DNA of 64,000 bases from Pseudorasbora parva (lineage: Eukaryota; Chordata; Actinopteri; Cypriniformes; Gobionidae): assembly GCF_024679245.1 (NCBI RefSeq), contig NC_090173.1, positions 51,597,018-51,661,017 on the forward strand, in the 5' to 3' direction. The translations under genes and the position numbers were made by a program. The notes beneath the pieces were generated by a model that worked only from the letters and a program-made list of their open reading frames with translations, was not told the DNA's origin and did not search any database. Below, one piece after another: positions 1-12,000 of the stretch. Every line of letters begins with the position of its first letter. The first letter of the stretch is position 1.

Positions 1-538
1 GGAAGTGAGTGCCCCTAGGTTGACTTCATTATTTCGCCGTTGACGTCAATGGGATCGCTCGGTCCATTTCTTTTACTGTCTATGGGAGCGGGACTGATAC
101 ACCCGCAACTCTTCTCATTGGTTAGTGGCGTCAAGTCTGACCACAACGTTACAGCAAACAGGAAATGCGGTTAATAACAATGTCCTGAGGCAGTATATGT
201 TCAAGACAGCGGCTGCGTTCGGAACCGCATACTAGTATGGAAAAAGCAGTAGGCGAGCGGAAAGTATGTCCGAATCCTTAGTATTCATAAAAGAGTAGGC
301 GAGAACTACCAGGCGTTTGGACTATTTCTCGCGAGATTCGGACGTGCGTGTACTTAAGTTGCGTCCGAATATGCCTACTAACCTACTATATAGTAGGCGA
401 AAACAGTACGTGAAAGAAGTAGTATGTTCGAAACCTCAGTAATCATAAAAGAGTAGGCGAGAAATCCCCGGATGGCCTACTGCTCTCCGCCCAGATTGTG
501 AAGCACTCATCAGCTGGGTCTCATTTCGTTAAATTTCT
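1..538. repeat. Degenerate MITE-like sequence with internal direct repeats
   Basis: No gene is seen here. Two related blocks of about 70 bp (near 235-305 and 390-462) share the motif AAAAGAGTAGGCGAGAA and phrases around GTAGGCGA and GTCCGAA. A diverged relative (AAAAGAGTAGGC) recurs in intron 6 of gene 1 near 27703. This looks like old non-autonomous transposon sequence. The boundaries are not resolved. Confidence 0.45.
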
Positions 539-1140
539 AAGGCTGCGTCCTCCGGAGGACACGTCCTGTGTAGGATACAGTATACGGAGTGTCCTCAATC
601 AGAATTAAACGAGACGTCCTTCGTAGGACACACAGGCAGGAAGTATCACGTTGCTATGCCAACAAGTTCAGCCTGCTTGCGCTCTCACGCCAGTTATATG
701 AATGAAAATTATTTATAACTTGATAATGACTATGAAATGTTTCTTGTCTTGACAGCAATGTACTGTTCTAAACGTTTAAAAAGCACTAAACAGTTGTAAT
801 CCTGTTTACCACAACTATCTGTTTGAGGTAATAGAGCTTAAAAAAAACAAAAAGCTTTAACTACTTAATTTAAACACCACATCTACGCTCGCATGTATAT
901 CTGGCGTTGGTGCCGTTTTTTCATATAATATTAAAAAAAATATGACGGTTGTTAACGGAGACGCAAAGAATTGTGGGTTATCTCCAGCCGTGAAGGTTGC
1001 ACCTCATGCACACTCCGAATTCCTGTGAAAGAAGGACGCATTTGAAGGTCACATTTGGAGTGTCCTACTCACTTTTTTTAAATGAGACGGCCTTATGACG
1101 TATGCACCCTACGAATGCGACCTCCGGAGGACGCAGCCTT
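539..1140. repeat. Terminal-inverted-repeat MITE, about 600 bp
   Basis: The left end AAGGCTGCGTCCTCCGGAGG (539) is the exact reverse complement of the right end CCTCCGGAGGACGCAGCCTT (ending 1140). Flanking CTCATTT/AAATGAG phrases extend the inverted symmetry. No transposase-like frame lies inside, so this is a non-autonomous DNA element. The superfamily was not assigned. Confidence 0.75.
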
Positions 1141-1736
1141 CTGAAATGAGACACAGCTATCGTCGGATACTTTTCTATCCCTGCCTTCCCATAAGGCCAC
1201 AGGAAAGGATTACGTCAGGCGGAGGAAAGCGATGCGGGTGTTTTCAAACGTGAGTATTACAAACTAAAATCACGATTCTCTTGTGTTCAAATCACGTTTG
1301 TTGAGCTTCTGTAGAGTAAACTTTTGAATTGTTGAAGGTGTAAAGTTGCCTAAATAGTTGTGATTGTGCTGTAAAAACACGTTTTATTGTGTAGGCTATA
1401 GCTAACAGGGGAGCTCCAGTAACACACATACGTCTCCAAAGTGGATTACATATGCATGTTAAAGATAAAGATACTTACTAAATGTTTATTTAACATCTGA
1501 CAGGAATTTTTGATAAGTATTGCAGATGAGCACATCACAACATAAAATTACATCTATAAGTAAATAAACAAATCTACATAAAGTAACTAAACATAAGTTA
1601 TCAATTTAATTTGTCCATTAGTACTGTTGATAAACTGAGGAACATTAACACATCAGCAACTACATTTAAATGTAGTATTGAACAAAAAACACATAGGTAA
1701 CGGTAATCTTGTCTGATGTTACAGGGACAGAAGAGC

Positions 1737-1861
<125 letters not shown>

Positions 1862-3799
1862 TATCTGGTGGAGAGCGGCTGATAAAGGAATGCTGTCATC
1901 AAAGGCTTTGAGTCAGTATACTACAGAAATGAATAAAACATCTATTTAAATCTTAAGTTGTATTTTATTTCAAACAGAGTTATTTCAGCACTTTTCTGAT
2001 TCTTGATGGCTTTGTATTTGCTGCAGAGCTTTTGTGATGGAGCAGGGCCTGCAAGACACGGGTGTCATGTGTAGGGAAAACCTGAAACAAAAATATAAAG
2101 TAATATCATTTAGTTACTTCTAATACAGAAATCAAATGACATTGTGCTATTTAAATGAGTGCTTTTGTATTATGTTTGTGCATTTTTGTAGGATCTGAGA
2201 TGTCAGCAGACGGGTGTGAGCACTGAGGATCCTGGACCCTTTATCACTTCACCTTAGTGCATCCTCTGGGCCAGATATTGCTGTGGTCTCTTCATCCTCA
2301 GTAAACCCAGAGCCAGTGAGACTTCTAGAAAAAGACCAAAAACGTCTAACAGTGCACTTATTACAGGGACGATCCCCCTGGAGCTAAGAGCCTTGCTCAA
2401 GGACACACTGGTGGTGACGGTTACGGAGATCAAACCAGAAAGCCCACTACACCGCAAAAGTCAAAACGCTATGAGGGCCATGATGGATGGCTAGGACAGA
2501 CGAAGGTGTTCACGGTGGTCAACTGCTTCATGAATATAAAGCTGCAGAACTGGCACACCTGTGTTGAGATGGGCAGCAGATGTGGCGTTCACCAACTGTA
2601 AATGTGTGATCGCTAGAACAATACGTTTGAATAAAGCTTTGTTTCATGTGTTGACTTTTATTCATTTCTTGTGATGTTTACTTTTATTAATTATTTTACT
2701 CATTCATTCATGTTTCCTTAGTTGTCAGTAAATAAAATTATTCACATCATATTCACATTGGCTGCATTTGTCTAATGTGTATTCATGCCATGCATCGCTA
2801 TGTCATATGACAAGTTGCCTTTTGCTTGTTTTACTAAAACGATATATATAAAAAAAAAGTAATATAAGTATTGGTCAGCATTTGTCATTATTATTGTAAG
2901 TGTTTGTGGGTGTGCTAGCAGTGCAGTTCATTCTGGGGGAAATCCTAATTTTTTTTATAGTAATACTTACGTTTTTCAAGTATACAATCAACAGTTTCCT
3001 CCAAAGGCGAGATCTCCGAGCAGCGGAAAGATATTTCTGAGCATACATTACAAACACTGCGGGAAACCGCACCGGTTTCTTTGACGTTAATCCATCTTTA
3101 CCTCGTGGGTTTTTGTGAGAGGAGAGAGATTTTGTGATATAAGTGAGATTTATAGTGCGCTTTGGTTAAAGATAGTTAGGATAGATATAGGCTAGTGACA
3201 TATCAGGCTAGTTACATATCTATGATCACACGTGAAGCTCTTGAAACAAGTGACGAAAGAAATCTAGCATCACTAACATAATAATAGGCTAAATTATAAT
3301 TAATAATTAACTAATAGTTAGATTGGGCAGGCCTTCACAAAAGGGCCTTTGATTATATATTTATATGTCGTACTACATCTGGTGTGGGATCATTTCCATT
3401 TGGAAACACCACATAATTTGGTTTTAGATGTGTGTATTGTATTGGGCCAGAATGCATGATCCATTAACTTATTTTCAGAAATGTTTCCTCATTTGTATGT
3501 ACTTGCTAAAAAATATTTGTGCATGCCAGCAACAAGTGTCCCGCCTTGTGAGAGAATGTTTTTAAAAGGGAAGAAAAGAAAGAAAAGTTCCTGGTACAGA
3601 TTGTTCCGGGTAATTTAGGTGGAAACAGGGATATTTAGTGGCTTTTTTTGATGTTTTTCTGAGAATCATTGACTACAGTAGCCTTGTAACTCTACAAAAA
3701 GTCCAGCAATGTTTTAAACAGATTAACTAAATGATTTTTAAAATGTGTAGTTTTAGTTCTCCAGTTTCATCACACAATAAAATCTTACGACTTTTGCAA
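1862..3799. other. No gene recognised; one element fragment
   Basis: The frames are short and without recognisable domains. The segment at 3583-3622 (AAGTTCCTGGTACAGATTG onward) matches the right end of the element at 13041-14239 and is a truncated copy of it. Nothing else here could be assigned. Confidence 0.5.
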
Positions 3800-4870
3800 G
3801 TTTCACTCACACACAGATATCAAGAATCAGCCTATGAATCTCAACAATGGTGACATGGTTCATGCCACAATGCATTCTGGGTGCATCATGCGAAACTCAT
3901 CTATGGTTCCCAGAATGCATTGCAGCATGAAGCATGTTACCATTGTTGAGATTCATAGGGTGATACTTGATATCTGTGTGTGAGTAACATTTGTGGCTAT
4001 TCCAATTGTTTAGTGTAGAGTCTGTTTTAAAATGTATTCAGCGTTTCTGACTAAATCAGTGTTTGATATTTACTGGAACAAAATAAAACAAATTTAATGG
4101 CGTATGGCTCATACTCAGTCATCAGATTGGCTAATTAAGCCACTACACAATGATCATATTGCGATTATTGAGCATCTGTTTTTTTTCTTGCCATAGCATA
4201 CTTAGTCACAGCAGCCAGAAAAATCACTTACATTAAAGAAGTCGTCAGACTGCACAACTAAAGGAAACACTGATCACCATGGTGACATACAAATAAATAA
4301 AAAACTCTGTTAATCCCAGCATACATTGCAGCATGAACCATTGTTGAGAATCATATGCTGATTCTTGATGTCTGGCTAAAATAATTGGTTGTGTGATTTA
4401 AAAAATCTGACCTGTGGCAAAAAAACGACAAATCTGCTAAATACAACATTTGGTCAGTGATGAGATTAGTAAATCATTCTATTCCCTTATGAAAACTATA
4501 TGAACTGATTTGCTTCTGGATTCCATTGTAACTAAGTAAGTGTAGAAAACACTGTTAGCAACACCGCTCTTTAACAACCCAAGTCAAACTGCCCAACTAA
4601 AGGAAACACTGATCAGCAAAATGGTGACCAAACATTTTCCATAGAACATCAACATCTAAACCTGTTAATTCTCAATAAGAGCTTATGTAGACGAACAGTG
4701 TGACAGGAATAACTGTGCAGTTGTTTTATCCTCTGATGAGATCTCCAGAGATTTAATGTCTTCTTTTTTCTTCAGTTGATTTCATCTAAAGCTGTGGCTA
4801 AAGTCAGTTGTAGTTCTTGTGTTTCTCTGTCCTTCAGTGATTCTGCTCGTTATCATCAGGTGCGTAAAAT
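3800..4870. repeat. Foldback family R, copy 1 (centre plus right half)
   Basis: The centre is a palindrome: 3809-3865 (ATCAAGAATCAGCCTATGAA) is mirrored at 3935-3980 (TTGAGATTCATAGG, GATATCTGTGTGTGAG), with GCATTCTGGG/CCCAGAATGC close to the axis. The right arm carries family landmarks: GGAAACACTGATCA, CAATAAGAGCTT, GATTTCATCTAAAGCTGTGG and TTATCATCAGGTG. About a dozen relatives occur in this window. No protein is encoded. Confidence 0.8.
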
Positions 4871-5361
4871 CACTCTGTGATTTTACATGGCTCATCACTT
4901 TTTGGCTGAGTTGCTGTTGTTCCCAATTGCTTCTCTTTTTTTTTAATAATACCAATAAAAGTTGACCGTGGAATATTTAGTGAGGAAATTTCACGAATGG
5001 ACTTTTGTACTGGTGGCAACATATCACAGGCCCATGCTTGAATTTACTGACCTCCTGAGAGCAACCCATTGTTTCACAAAAGTTTGTAGAAATGTGTGTT
5101 TGTAGAATTTGCATTTGAATTTGGGGGGAAACCGGCAAGTGATGGACCAGAAATAAGGAAGAAGGCCACGTATTTAAATCATGACATGACTGTACAGTTA
5201 TTGGAAGTACAGTACTTGCTCTTATAGTTACAGTCACTAAACAGTGAGAGTGTTGTTTTAGGGAAAACTGGAACATAATCTACACAATCATGTAGGTCTA
5301 TAGAATCATCCAAATGAAACAAATCTTACAAGAGATCTATAGTTTTTTGTATAGTTGCCGG

Positions 5362-6630
5362 TACATAGCAAAATCCCCAGTGTTATATATTAACTTTATT
5401 AACATGTTAGTTAACTTATTACACAGTAAATTCCCCTGTGTTGAATGAACACATGTGGGTGTTCATATGGGAACCACCAGCAGGGCTTTAAAGTAACACT
5501 CAAAGCAGTTTTAGAGTTAAATAGATGCGTAGGTGATGAATTGTCTGATGATTGTTCAATTACTGATGACACCTGATGATAATGAGTAGAATCACTGAAG
5601 GAAATATTTGGTCACCATTATGGGGATCAGTGTTTCCTTTAGTTGGGCAGTTTGACTTTTTTATGTCACCATCATGGTGATCAGTGTTTTCTTTATTTGG
5701 ACAGTTTGACAACTTTTATTAATGTTAGTGTTTTTCTGGCTGCTGTATCTGTGTTTGATATGGCAAGAAAAACAGAGAGAACACAATCCAATACTGTCAG
5801 CTGCTTGATGATCATAAAAAAATTGAATAAGTTTAAAAACAGATTGTGCACTTTGAACTCCTGAAAGATATACTCACACACACAATCAGCATATGAAAGC
5901 CACTATATGAGAACAACTGTTTCACCAAAAACAAACCAACATTAACTGTCATTATTAATTTTCTCTTGCTGTTTTCGCCAAAACAAACAGCTACAGCAGT
6001 CAGAGGGGGAAAAAGTAATTTTAACAAGTCGAGCCTTACCAAAGCAAACAGTGATCACCATGATGGTGACAAATTAAGTGTTTTATTAAACACAATTGCT
6101 TAAAGCACATCCTGACATCAGAACTAAAGGAAACACTGATCCTTTGGTTGGAGTTCACCCAAAAATGAAAATGTGATGTTTATCTGCTTACCCCAAAGCC
6201 ATCCAAGATGTAGGTGTGTTTGTTTCTTTAGCAGAACACAAATGAAGATTTTTAACTCCAACCGTTGCTCGTATAATGCATGTCAATGGGGTCTAATTCT
6301 AAGTCTTTCACCACTTTAAGACAAATGTTTTTGTTGTTTTCTATGTTTTCATAATCAAAAGATTATAAGATAGATTTAGATTATAAGATAGATTTTGTTG
6401 AGTTGCTTAATCCTTCTCTGTTGAGATCTTCAGAAATGTTTGTCTTATTTTACCTTCAGTTGATTTTATCTAAAACTGTGGCTGAAGTCAGTTGTAGTTC
6501 TTGACTCTTTTTTTTTTGGTTCTCGTTTATCTTTTCTTCAGTGATACTGCTTGTTAACAGCAGGTGTGCATCATTAATGCTCAATCATCACTTAATTATG
6601 TAATTAACTTCAACACTGATTCGGTGTTAC
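5362..6630. repeat. Foldback family R, copy 2 (deleted), with an embedded MITE fragment
   Basis: It starts with the family terminus AGCAAAATCCCCAGTGTT and ends in the mirrored terminal region (TTAACTTCAACACTG, GGTGTTACC). The middle is rearranged. A fragment of the GTTCACCCAAAAATGAAAAT family, seen complete at 43242-43974, lies at about 6160-6320. Confidence 0.7.
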
Positions 6631-6659
6631 CTTTTAACAATCTGTGTGTGGACTCATAA

Positions 6660-6870
6660 TGTGCGTGCAATTTTGTGTTTACTAGTAGCTGGCAAGCGCA
6701 GCTATGCCATCATTTTGTTAAGCCCCCGCCCACTGACTCTATACAGGTTGTGATTGGCCTGACCAGAGTTTGGTTTTTACAGCTCAGACATGTATTGAGA
6801 GTTGCTAGACGATACTCGTGGCAGTTTAGATTTTCTGTCGCTGGGGTGCGTCTAGATTTCTAGGCTACCA
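6660..6870. repeat. Fragment of the TAGCCTAGAAATCTAGACGC element
   Basis: The right edge GGGTGCGTCTAGATTTCTAG (6845-6864) is the reverse complement of the left end of the element at 19456-19982, and similarity continues through the ATTGGCCTGACCAGAG region. A truncated copy, non-coding. Confidence 0.7.
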
Positions 6871-7298
6871 ATGTGCAGTATCACCTGGATGAAATAATGG
6901 CAGCCATATTGTGCTAGAACGTCCACCACACACCAGCTAATTAGTGGAGAGGAGACAGAGTGATGAAGCCAATCAGGATAGGGGGATGATTAGGAGGGCA
7001 TGATCAACAGAGACTAAAGGTCAAATTTGGCTAGGATGCCGGGGTTACACCCTTACTCTTTATTGAAGGACATGGGATTTTTAAAGACCTCAGAGAGTCA
7101 GGACCTCAGTTTAACGTTTCATCCAAAGGAAAGTGTTTGTTACAATACAGTGTCCCCATCGCTATACTTGGGTGTTAGGAACCACACAGACCACAGGGTG
7201 AGCACCCCCTGCTGGCCTCACTAACACCTCTTCGGGTTTTCCCAGTTTCTGGTCTCCCAATCAGGTACTAAACCAGACTTAACCCTGCTTAGCTTTAC

Positions 7299-8703
7299 GC
7301 TACGTTCACACCAAACGCGAATTGAGCGTCAAAATCGTGTCTACCACGTGTAGTTTGTGAAATTCACAACCTGAAGCGCGTAGAAATCGAGCATTTGAAG
7401 CGAAACAGACGCACGTTAAAAGCGTTCCAGGTGAAATATGTCCTAAAACACCACTCTGCCTGTTTTCATTTTCAAAAAATATATATATTAAGCATTAACA
7501 GTCACACATGTGGTTCAGCCAACGCACTACCTGGATTATCTTCACTGCATGTATATTTAAATATCCTTATAAAATATAAAGTTATGAAACTTCACTTTGC
7601 CCTCAGTCAAAATGATTTGGTAGGCAACAATAGATTCATTAGACCAAAGATCGTCCATTTGATGTACACACGATAAATCATTTTTCATGTTTAACCTCTA
7701 CAGAGACATCCGAGCCAGCGGCAAACGCCAGAAGGACTGGCCGAGGAAAGGCTGCTCTCGCTGGGGTTAACGAGCGCTGAGCGCCAGTGATCGCCCAGAT
7801 CTCACAACTCCAAAAACGCAAGATTTAAAATAAAAAAGGTGCTCTCTTTATAAATAAACCACATTGTTTAGCTTTAAACAACTACATTATCAACTGAAAA
7901 TCATTAAAACTACACTTAGTGACAAAAATATAGTATTTTTAAATTATGCAGGGTTTCTCATCACATCACTTTACCATGTAACAGCAGCAAGCAGGCTCCT
8001 GATTGGTTAACGCAGTGCAAATTGATGTCAAAGTTTAGATTTTTCAACTCGGGTTAGGGGGATGATTAGGAGGGCATGCTGCATTCACACCGGACGCGAA
8101 TGATGCAAATAAATTGGACGCGTGAACAATTTTGAATCCATTCGCTTCATTCACAATAATAGTAGTATTTTTAAATTACTCTGGCCTCTGGGTTTCCCAT
8201 CCGTCACTTCACCACGTGACAGCAGTAAGCAGGCTCCTCATTGGTTAATGCAGCATGAATATTCGCCAAAGTTCAGATTTGCAAAGATTTGCAGATCGCA
8301 ATTTACGCGAATCTGGTGTTCAAAACGCTCAATTTGCGTGATCCTTGCCACATCATTTGCGCGAATCGCGCCGCAGAATGCCTATTCACGTCTCTGCATT
8401 GACTTAACATGTAAATCACTTGCGTGAATCGTGTCATTCGTGTTTGGTGTGAACGCAGCATCAGGCGCGAATTCGCTTCAAACGCGTGAATGCACAAAAC
8501 ACACCACTCGCGCAAAACGTGCGTATCGTGCAAGATGCTCAATTCGCGTCATTCGCGAATGAGGCGGAATCGCGTCCATCGTGCCACGCCAAATGTGTCT
8601 ATCGCACTGCAGGACCTCCAGTCGCGCGTCAACGCTTTTACATTGACTTAACATGGAAATCATTCGCTCCGGACACTCTATTCACATTTGGTGTGAATGT
8701 ACC
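7299..8703. repeat. Nested GTTCACACC-terminus MITEs
   Basis: The outer left end has ACGTTCACACCAAACGCGAA and the outer right end has TTTGGTGTGAATGT. A second unit sits inside (8076-8461), running from GCATTCACACCGGACGCGAA to GGTGTGAACGCAGCAT. The CpG-rich ACGCGAAT/ATTCGCG phrases repeat in both orientations. The part near 7700-7795 (CGAGCGCTGAGCG) matches, inverted, intron 1 of gene 1 near 9800-9870. No gene. Confidence 0.65.
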
Positions 8704-8956
8704 TACAGGGCTGATATGGATAAGGGTTATTTGAGGGTGAGTAAATGATGACAGAATTTTCATTTTTGGGTCAATTATGACATTGTAAGAACAAATTCTT
8801 ACAGTAACTGTGGTGTTGTAGGCAATACAACAGTCCAGCACATTATATTCAAACTAATTGCTATGCTGAAATAATGAAGATTTCTGTGGCCACTCCTATG
8901 AAAATATCCTGCTCTGCCACTGGTTGATGTGAGAATGTGTTGCTCAATGTGTTGAG

Positions 8957-8964
8957 TATAAATA
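8957..8964 (+). promoter_or_regulatory. TATA box of gene 1
   Basis: TATAAATA lies 92 bp upstream of the gene 1 start codon. The block from here to about 9020 (ATGACCAAATGACTGACATC, GTTCAAGAGTGAATC) is strongly conserved upstream of gene 2 (62099-62150). The position fits a TATA promoter with a short 5'UTR. The transcription start itself is inferred. Confidence 0.65.
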
Positions 8965-9055
8965 TGACCAAATGACTGACATCAGTTCAAGAGTGAATCC
9001 TCATCTACAGCAGAAGTATCTCAGACACTTGGGACAGTTTTTTCTACTATTGACC

Positions 9056-9095
9056 ATGCATCTGCACCAGCTAATATTCGTTCTTGTCTCAATGG
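9056..9095 (+). CDS. Gene 1 exon 1: signal peptide
   Basis: ATG at 9056; 13 codons plus one base (phase 1), then donor GTAAGT at 9096. It encodes the hydrophobic leader MHLHQLIFVLVSM. This ATG was chosen because gene 2 has a leader of the same shape, with an intron at the same phase and preceded by the same conserved promoter block. Confidence 0.85.
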
Positions 9096-12000
9096 GTAAG
9101 TAAATATTGTTTAATTAATAATTAATATGATTCAACTTGTTAACATTATTTAATGAATTAGGCTTCATAAATGGCAATAATTAACATTTTTAAAACATTG
9201 TTAATCTAGATAATGTTCATTTGGATATTATTCATTCATGTCTGTTAATAATATAAACAATGCTTTTTTAAAATTAATTATAAGAGTTATAAATTACCAG
9301 ATAGCAAAATCCCCAGTGTTGAATTAACACTGCTCACAGTATATATGGTCCCACTCCACAGTGTTAAAGTTAATGAGATACTTAAGAGATTAATTATTGA
9401 CCATTAGTGATGAACACCTGTAGCCCGACCTCGTCATACTCAATTCTAGTCAGAATACGGCCGTTTCTCAATATGCGTACTTGTCTGTACTTGTGTTCTC
9501 GTGGACTTGTAAAACGTCATCAGTTGCTGCCGAAGTACTGTTCCATTACAAAGTTCACATCTAGCCAAGCAGGCTACGGTTAAAATCCCTGGATGTGTCC
9601 TTGATCCGCCCCTTTTATCAAGAGGAGAAATCCCGGATGAGAGACCCCGTGTAATTTAAAAATACTGTTAATGTGTCAAAAAATTTAGTTTTAACTTTTT
9701 CAGGCAAGAATGTACTTGTTTAATGATTATATATGTGGTTTATGTATAAAGAGAGTGCATATTTGACAATTTTATCTGGCGTGTTGTGAGATCGGTTAGC
9801 ACGTGCTCAGCGCTCGTTAACCCGCCGAGAGCAGCCTTTTCTCGGCTAGACCTTCTGACGTCTGCCACTGCCACTCTTTTTTTTTAAACAAATTTCGTTT
9901 TATTGTATCCTAGAATGTACGTTTCTCAATAACAAGTAGGCATACGCGAACTTCTGACTTGTGTCTGTGTAATTCAGACTTGCCATGTTCGACTGGAGAA
10001 CTCCCGAGGACGGCAGGACACGTCAAGTCATGCTGATCTGATAACAGCAGCGTTCTTCATAGTGTCACTGAAAGTGTAGGCCTATGTATTTTAGGCTACA
10101 ATAAAACGAAATATATGATAAAACACCACTCTATGGCAGACGTGTCATTCAACCTATTGTAAGTCGATGTATCATCACAAGAGTCTTGAAAATATATTAT
10201 GAAGGTTGAAAAGTTACCTAGTGCTGATTTAAAAAATATTAATAATAAGTGTTTCAGACAAGTGTGCATATATGATTTTCACTCTAATAAATTGAAATAT
10301 GACATAAAACACAGCCCAGTCTCTTTTTGTTAAATGTCAGTTTATGTGTGATCAATGATATAAGAGTAGCTTATAAGTAAAAGGTATAAGAAGATATAGC
10401 CTACAAGAAATAAAGTGAACAATCCAATCCAGTTCAAGTGCTATCTACAACGGTAATAGCCAAAAACAAAAACAAAAAACACAAAAAACAAACAAACAAA
10501 AAAACAAACAACCTTCACTCTGCCATCAGCCAAAATTATCTGTCAGGGAACAAATTATAGATTAATGAGACCAAAGATTGCCTGTTAGATCTACACAAGA
10601 CAAATGTACACTGTAAAAAAATACCCATCAAATTTACGGTAAAAAAACGGCAGCTCTGGTTGCCAGAACTTCACCGTAAAAAATATGGCAGTAACGTTTT
10701 AGGTTTTACGGGACAGCAGCATATAATTTAAAGGTTTATAATGTGGTAATTACGGTTCAAAACGGTTTATTTTACAGTTAAAAACCCTATAATTTGAAAG
10801 TTTATATTGAAATAATTATGTGTACACAGTACACTATAAAACAATTACGGTAAAAACCTTTTTATTGAACTGAAATATGAAATTACCAACTTATTGAAAT
10901 GCTAATATCTGTTATTTTCCTTTTATATAGTTTGATAATCACCGTTACAGTGGTGATGAGAATCACATGATGAATCAAAGCTCATCACACGCAGCTTTTG
11001 GAGGGACAGTATTAACATATAGAAGGTGCACACACAAACACTAAACACCAAACACCATCATGGCGTTTAGAAAATGCAATAAACATTAATTTAACAACAT
11101 TACATGTAACATAAAACCTCAGTGTACATAAGTGATTAGAAAAAACTAAGAAGAAACAGTTAATTCAATGAAAATGCATCAAATGCGAAGTGTTACGTGG
11201 GGAACTCTGGGAATGTCAATTTACGTTTTTTCACTGTAAATTACAAAACGACCTTTTCTTATCACTTCGAAAAACTGTACATTTAATGGTATTTTATTGT
11301 AAAATAAAATAAAATGTATAAACCTTTAAATTATACAGTTTTGACCTGTAAAATAAATGGTTTTTAACCGTCATTATTACATTATAAACCTTTAAATTAT
11401 ATGCTGCTGTCCAGCAAAACCTAAAACGTTACTGCTGTATTTTTTACGGTAACGTTTTTACTGTCAATTTTATGGGGATCTTTTTTACAGTGAACACTGT
11501 AAAAACAACAACCAAATAATATTATTTTTACAGGAAAATGCTGGCAGCTGTGGTTACCAGAGAATTATGAACTATGTGCACAATGAAATTCAAAATTAGG
11601 CGGACAAGTACAAGTCTGTGGTTAGAGGAGGCACAATTTTTTTTTATTATTTATTAAAAATAAATAGAAAACCAGTAAGTATTACATTAAAATGTAAAGC
11701 ATAAGATTTATGTATGTAAACTGCATATACATTTTCAATGCATTTGGATTATTTTTACATAGACAAATTAATAAACTGAAGATGATTGATATATGTCAGT
11801 TATATGTACATGAAACAGTTAGGAATTATGTAAAAGTACACAGAAAAACGCCCATGTTAAATTAAATGAATCCTAGTGTTCATGTGTGTGCTCACTAATG
11901 AGTTAAAGTACCATAGTACCATTGAAGCAGTGTTGACGTAAATGAGATAATTAAGTGATGATTGAATATTAATGATGAACACCTGATGATAATGAGCACA

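Noticed and set aside
2254..2457. Possible small minus-strand gene near 2.3 kb
   Set aside because: A short frame with no motif; the region lacks recognisable homology.
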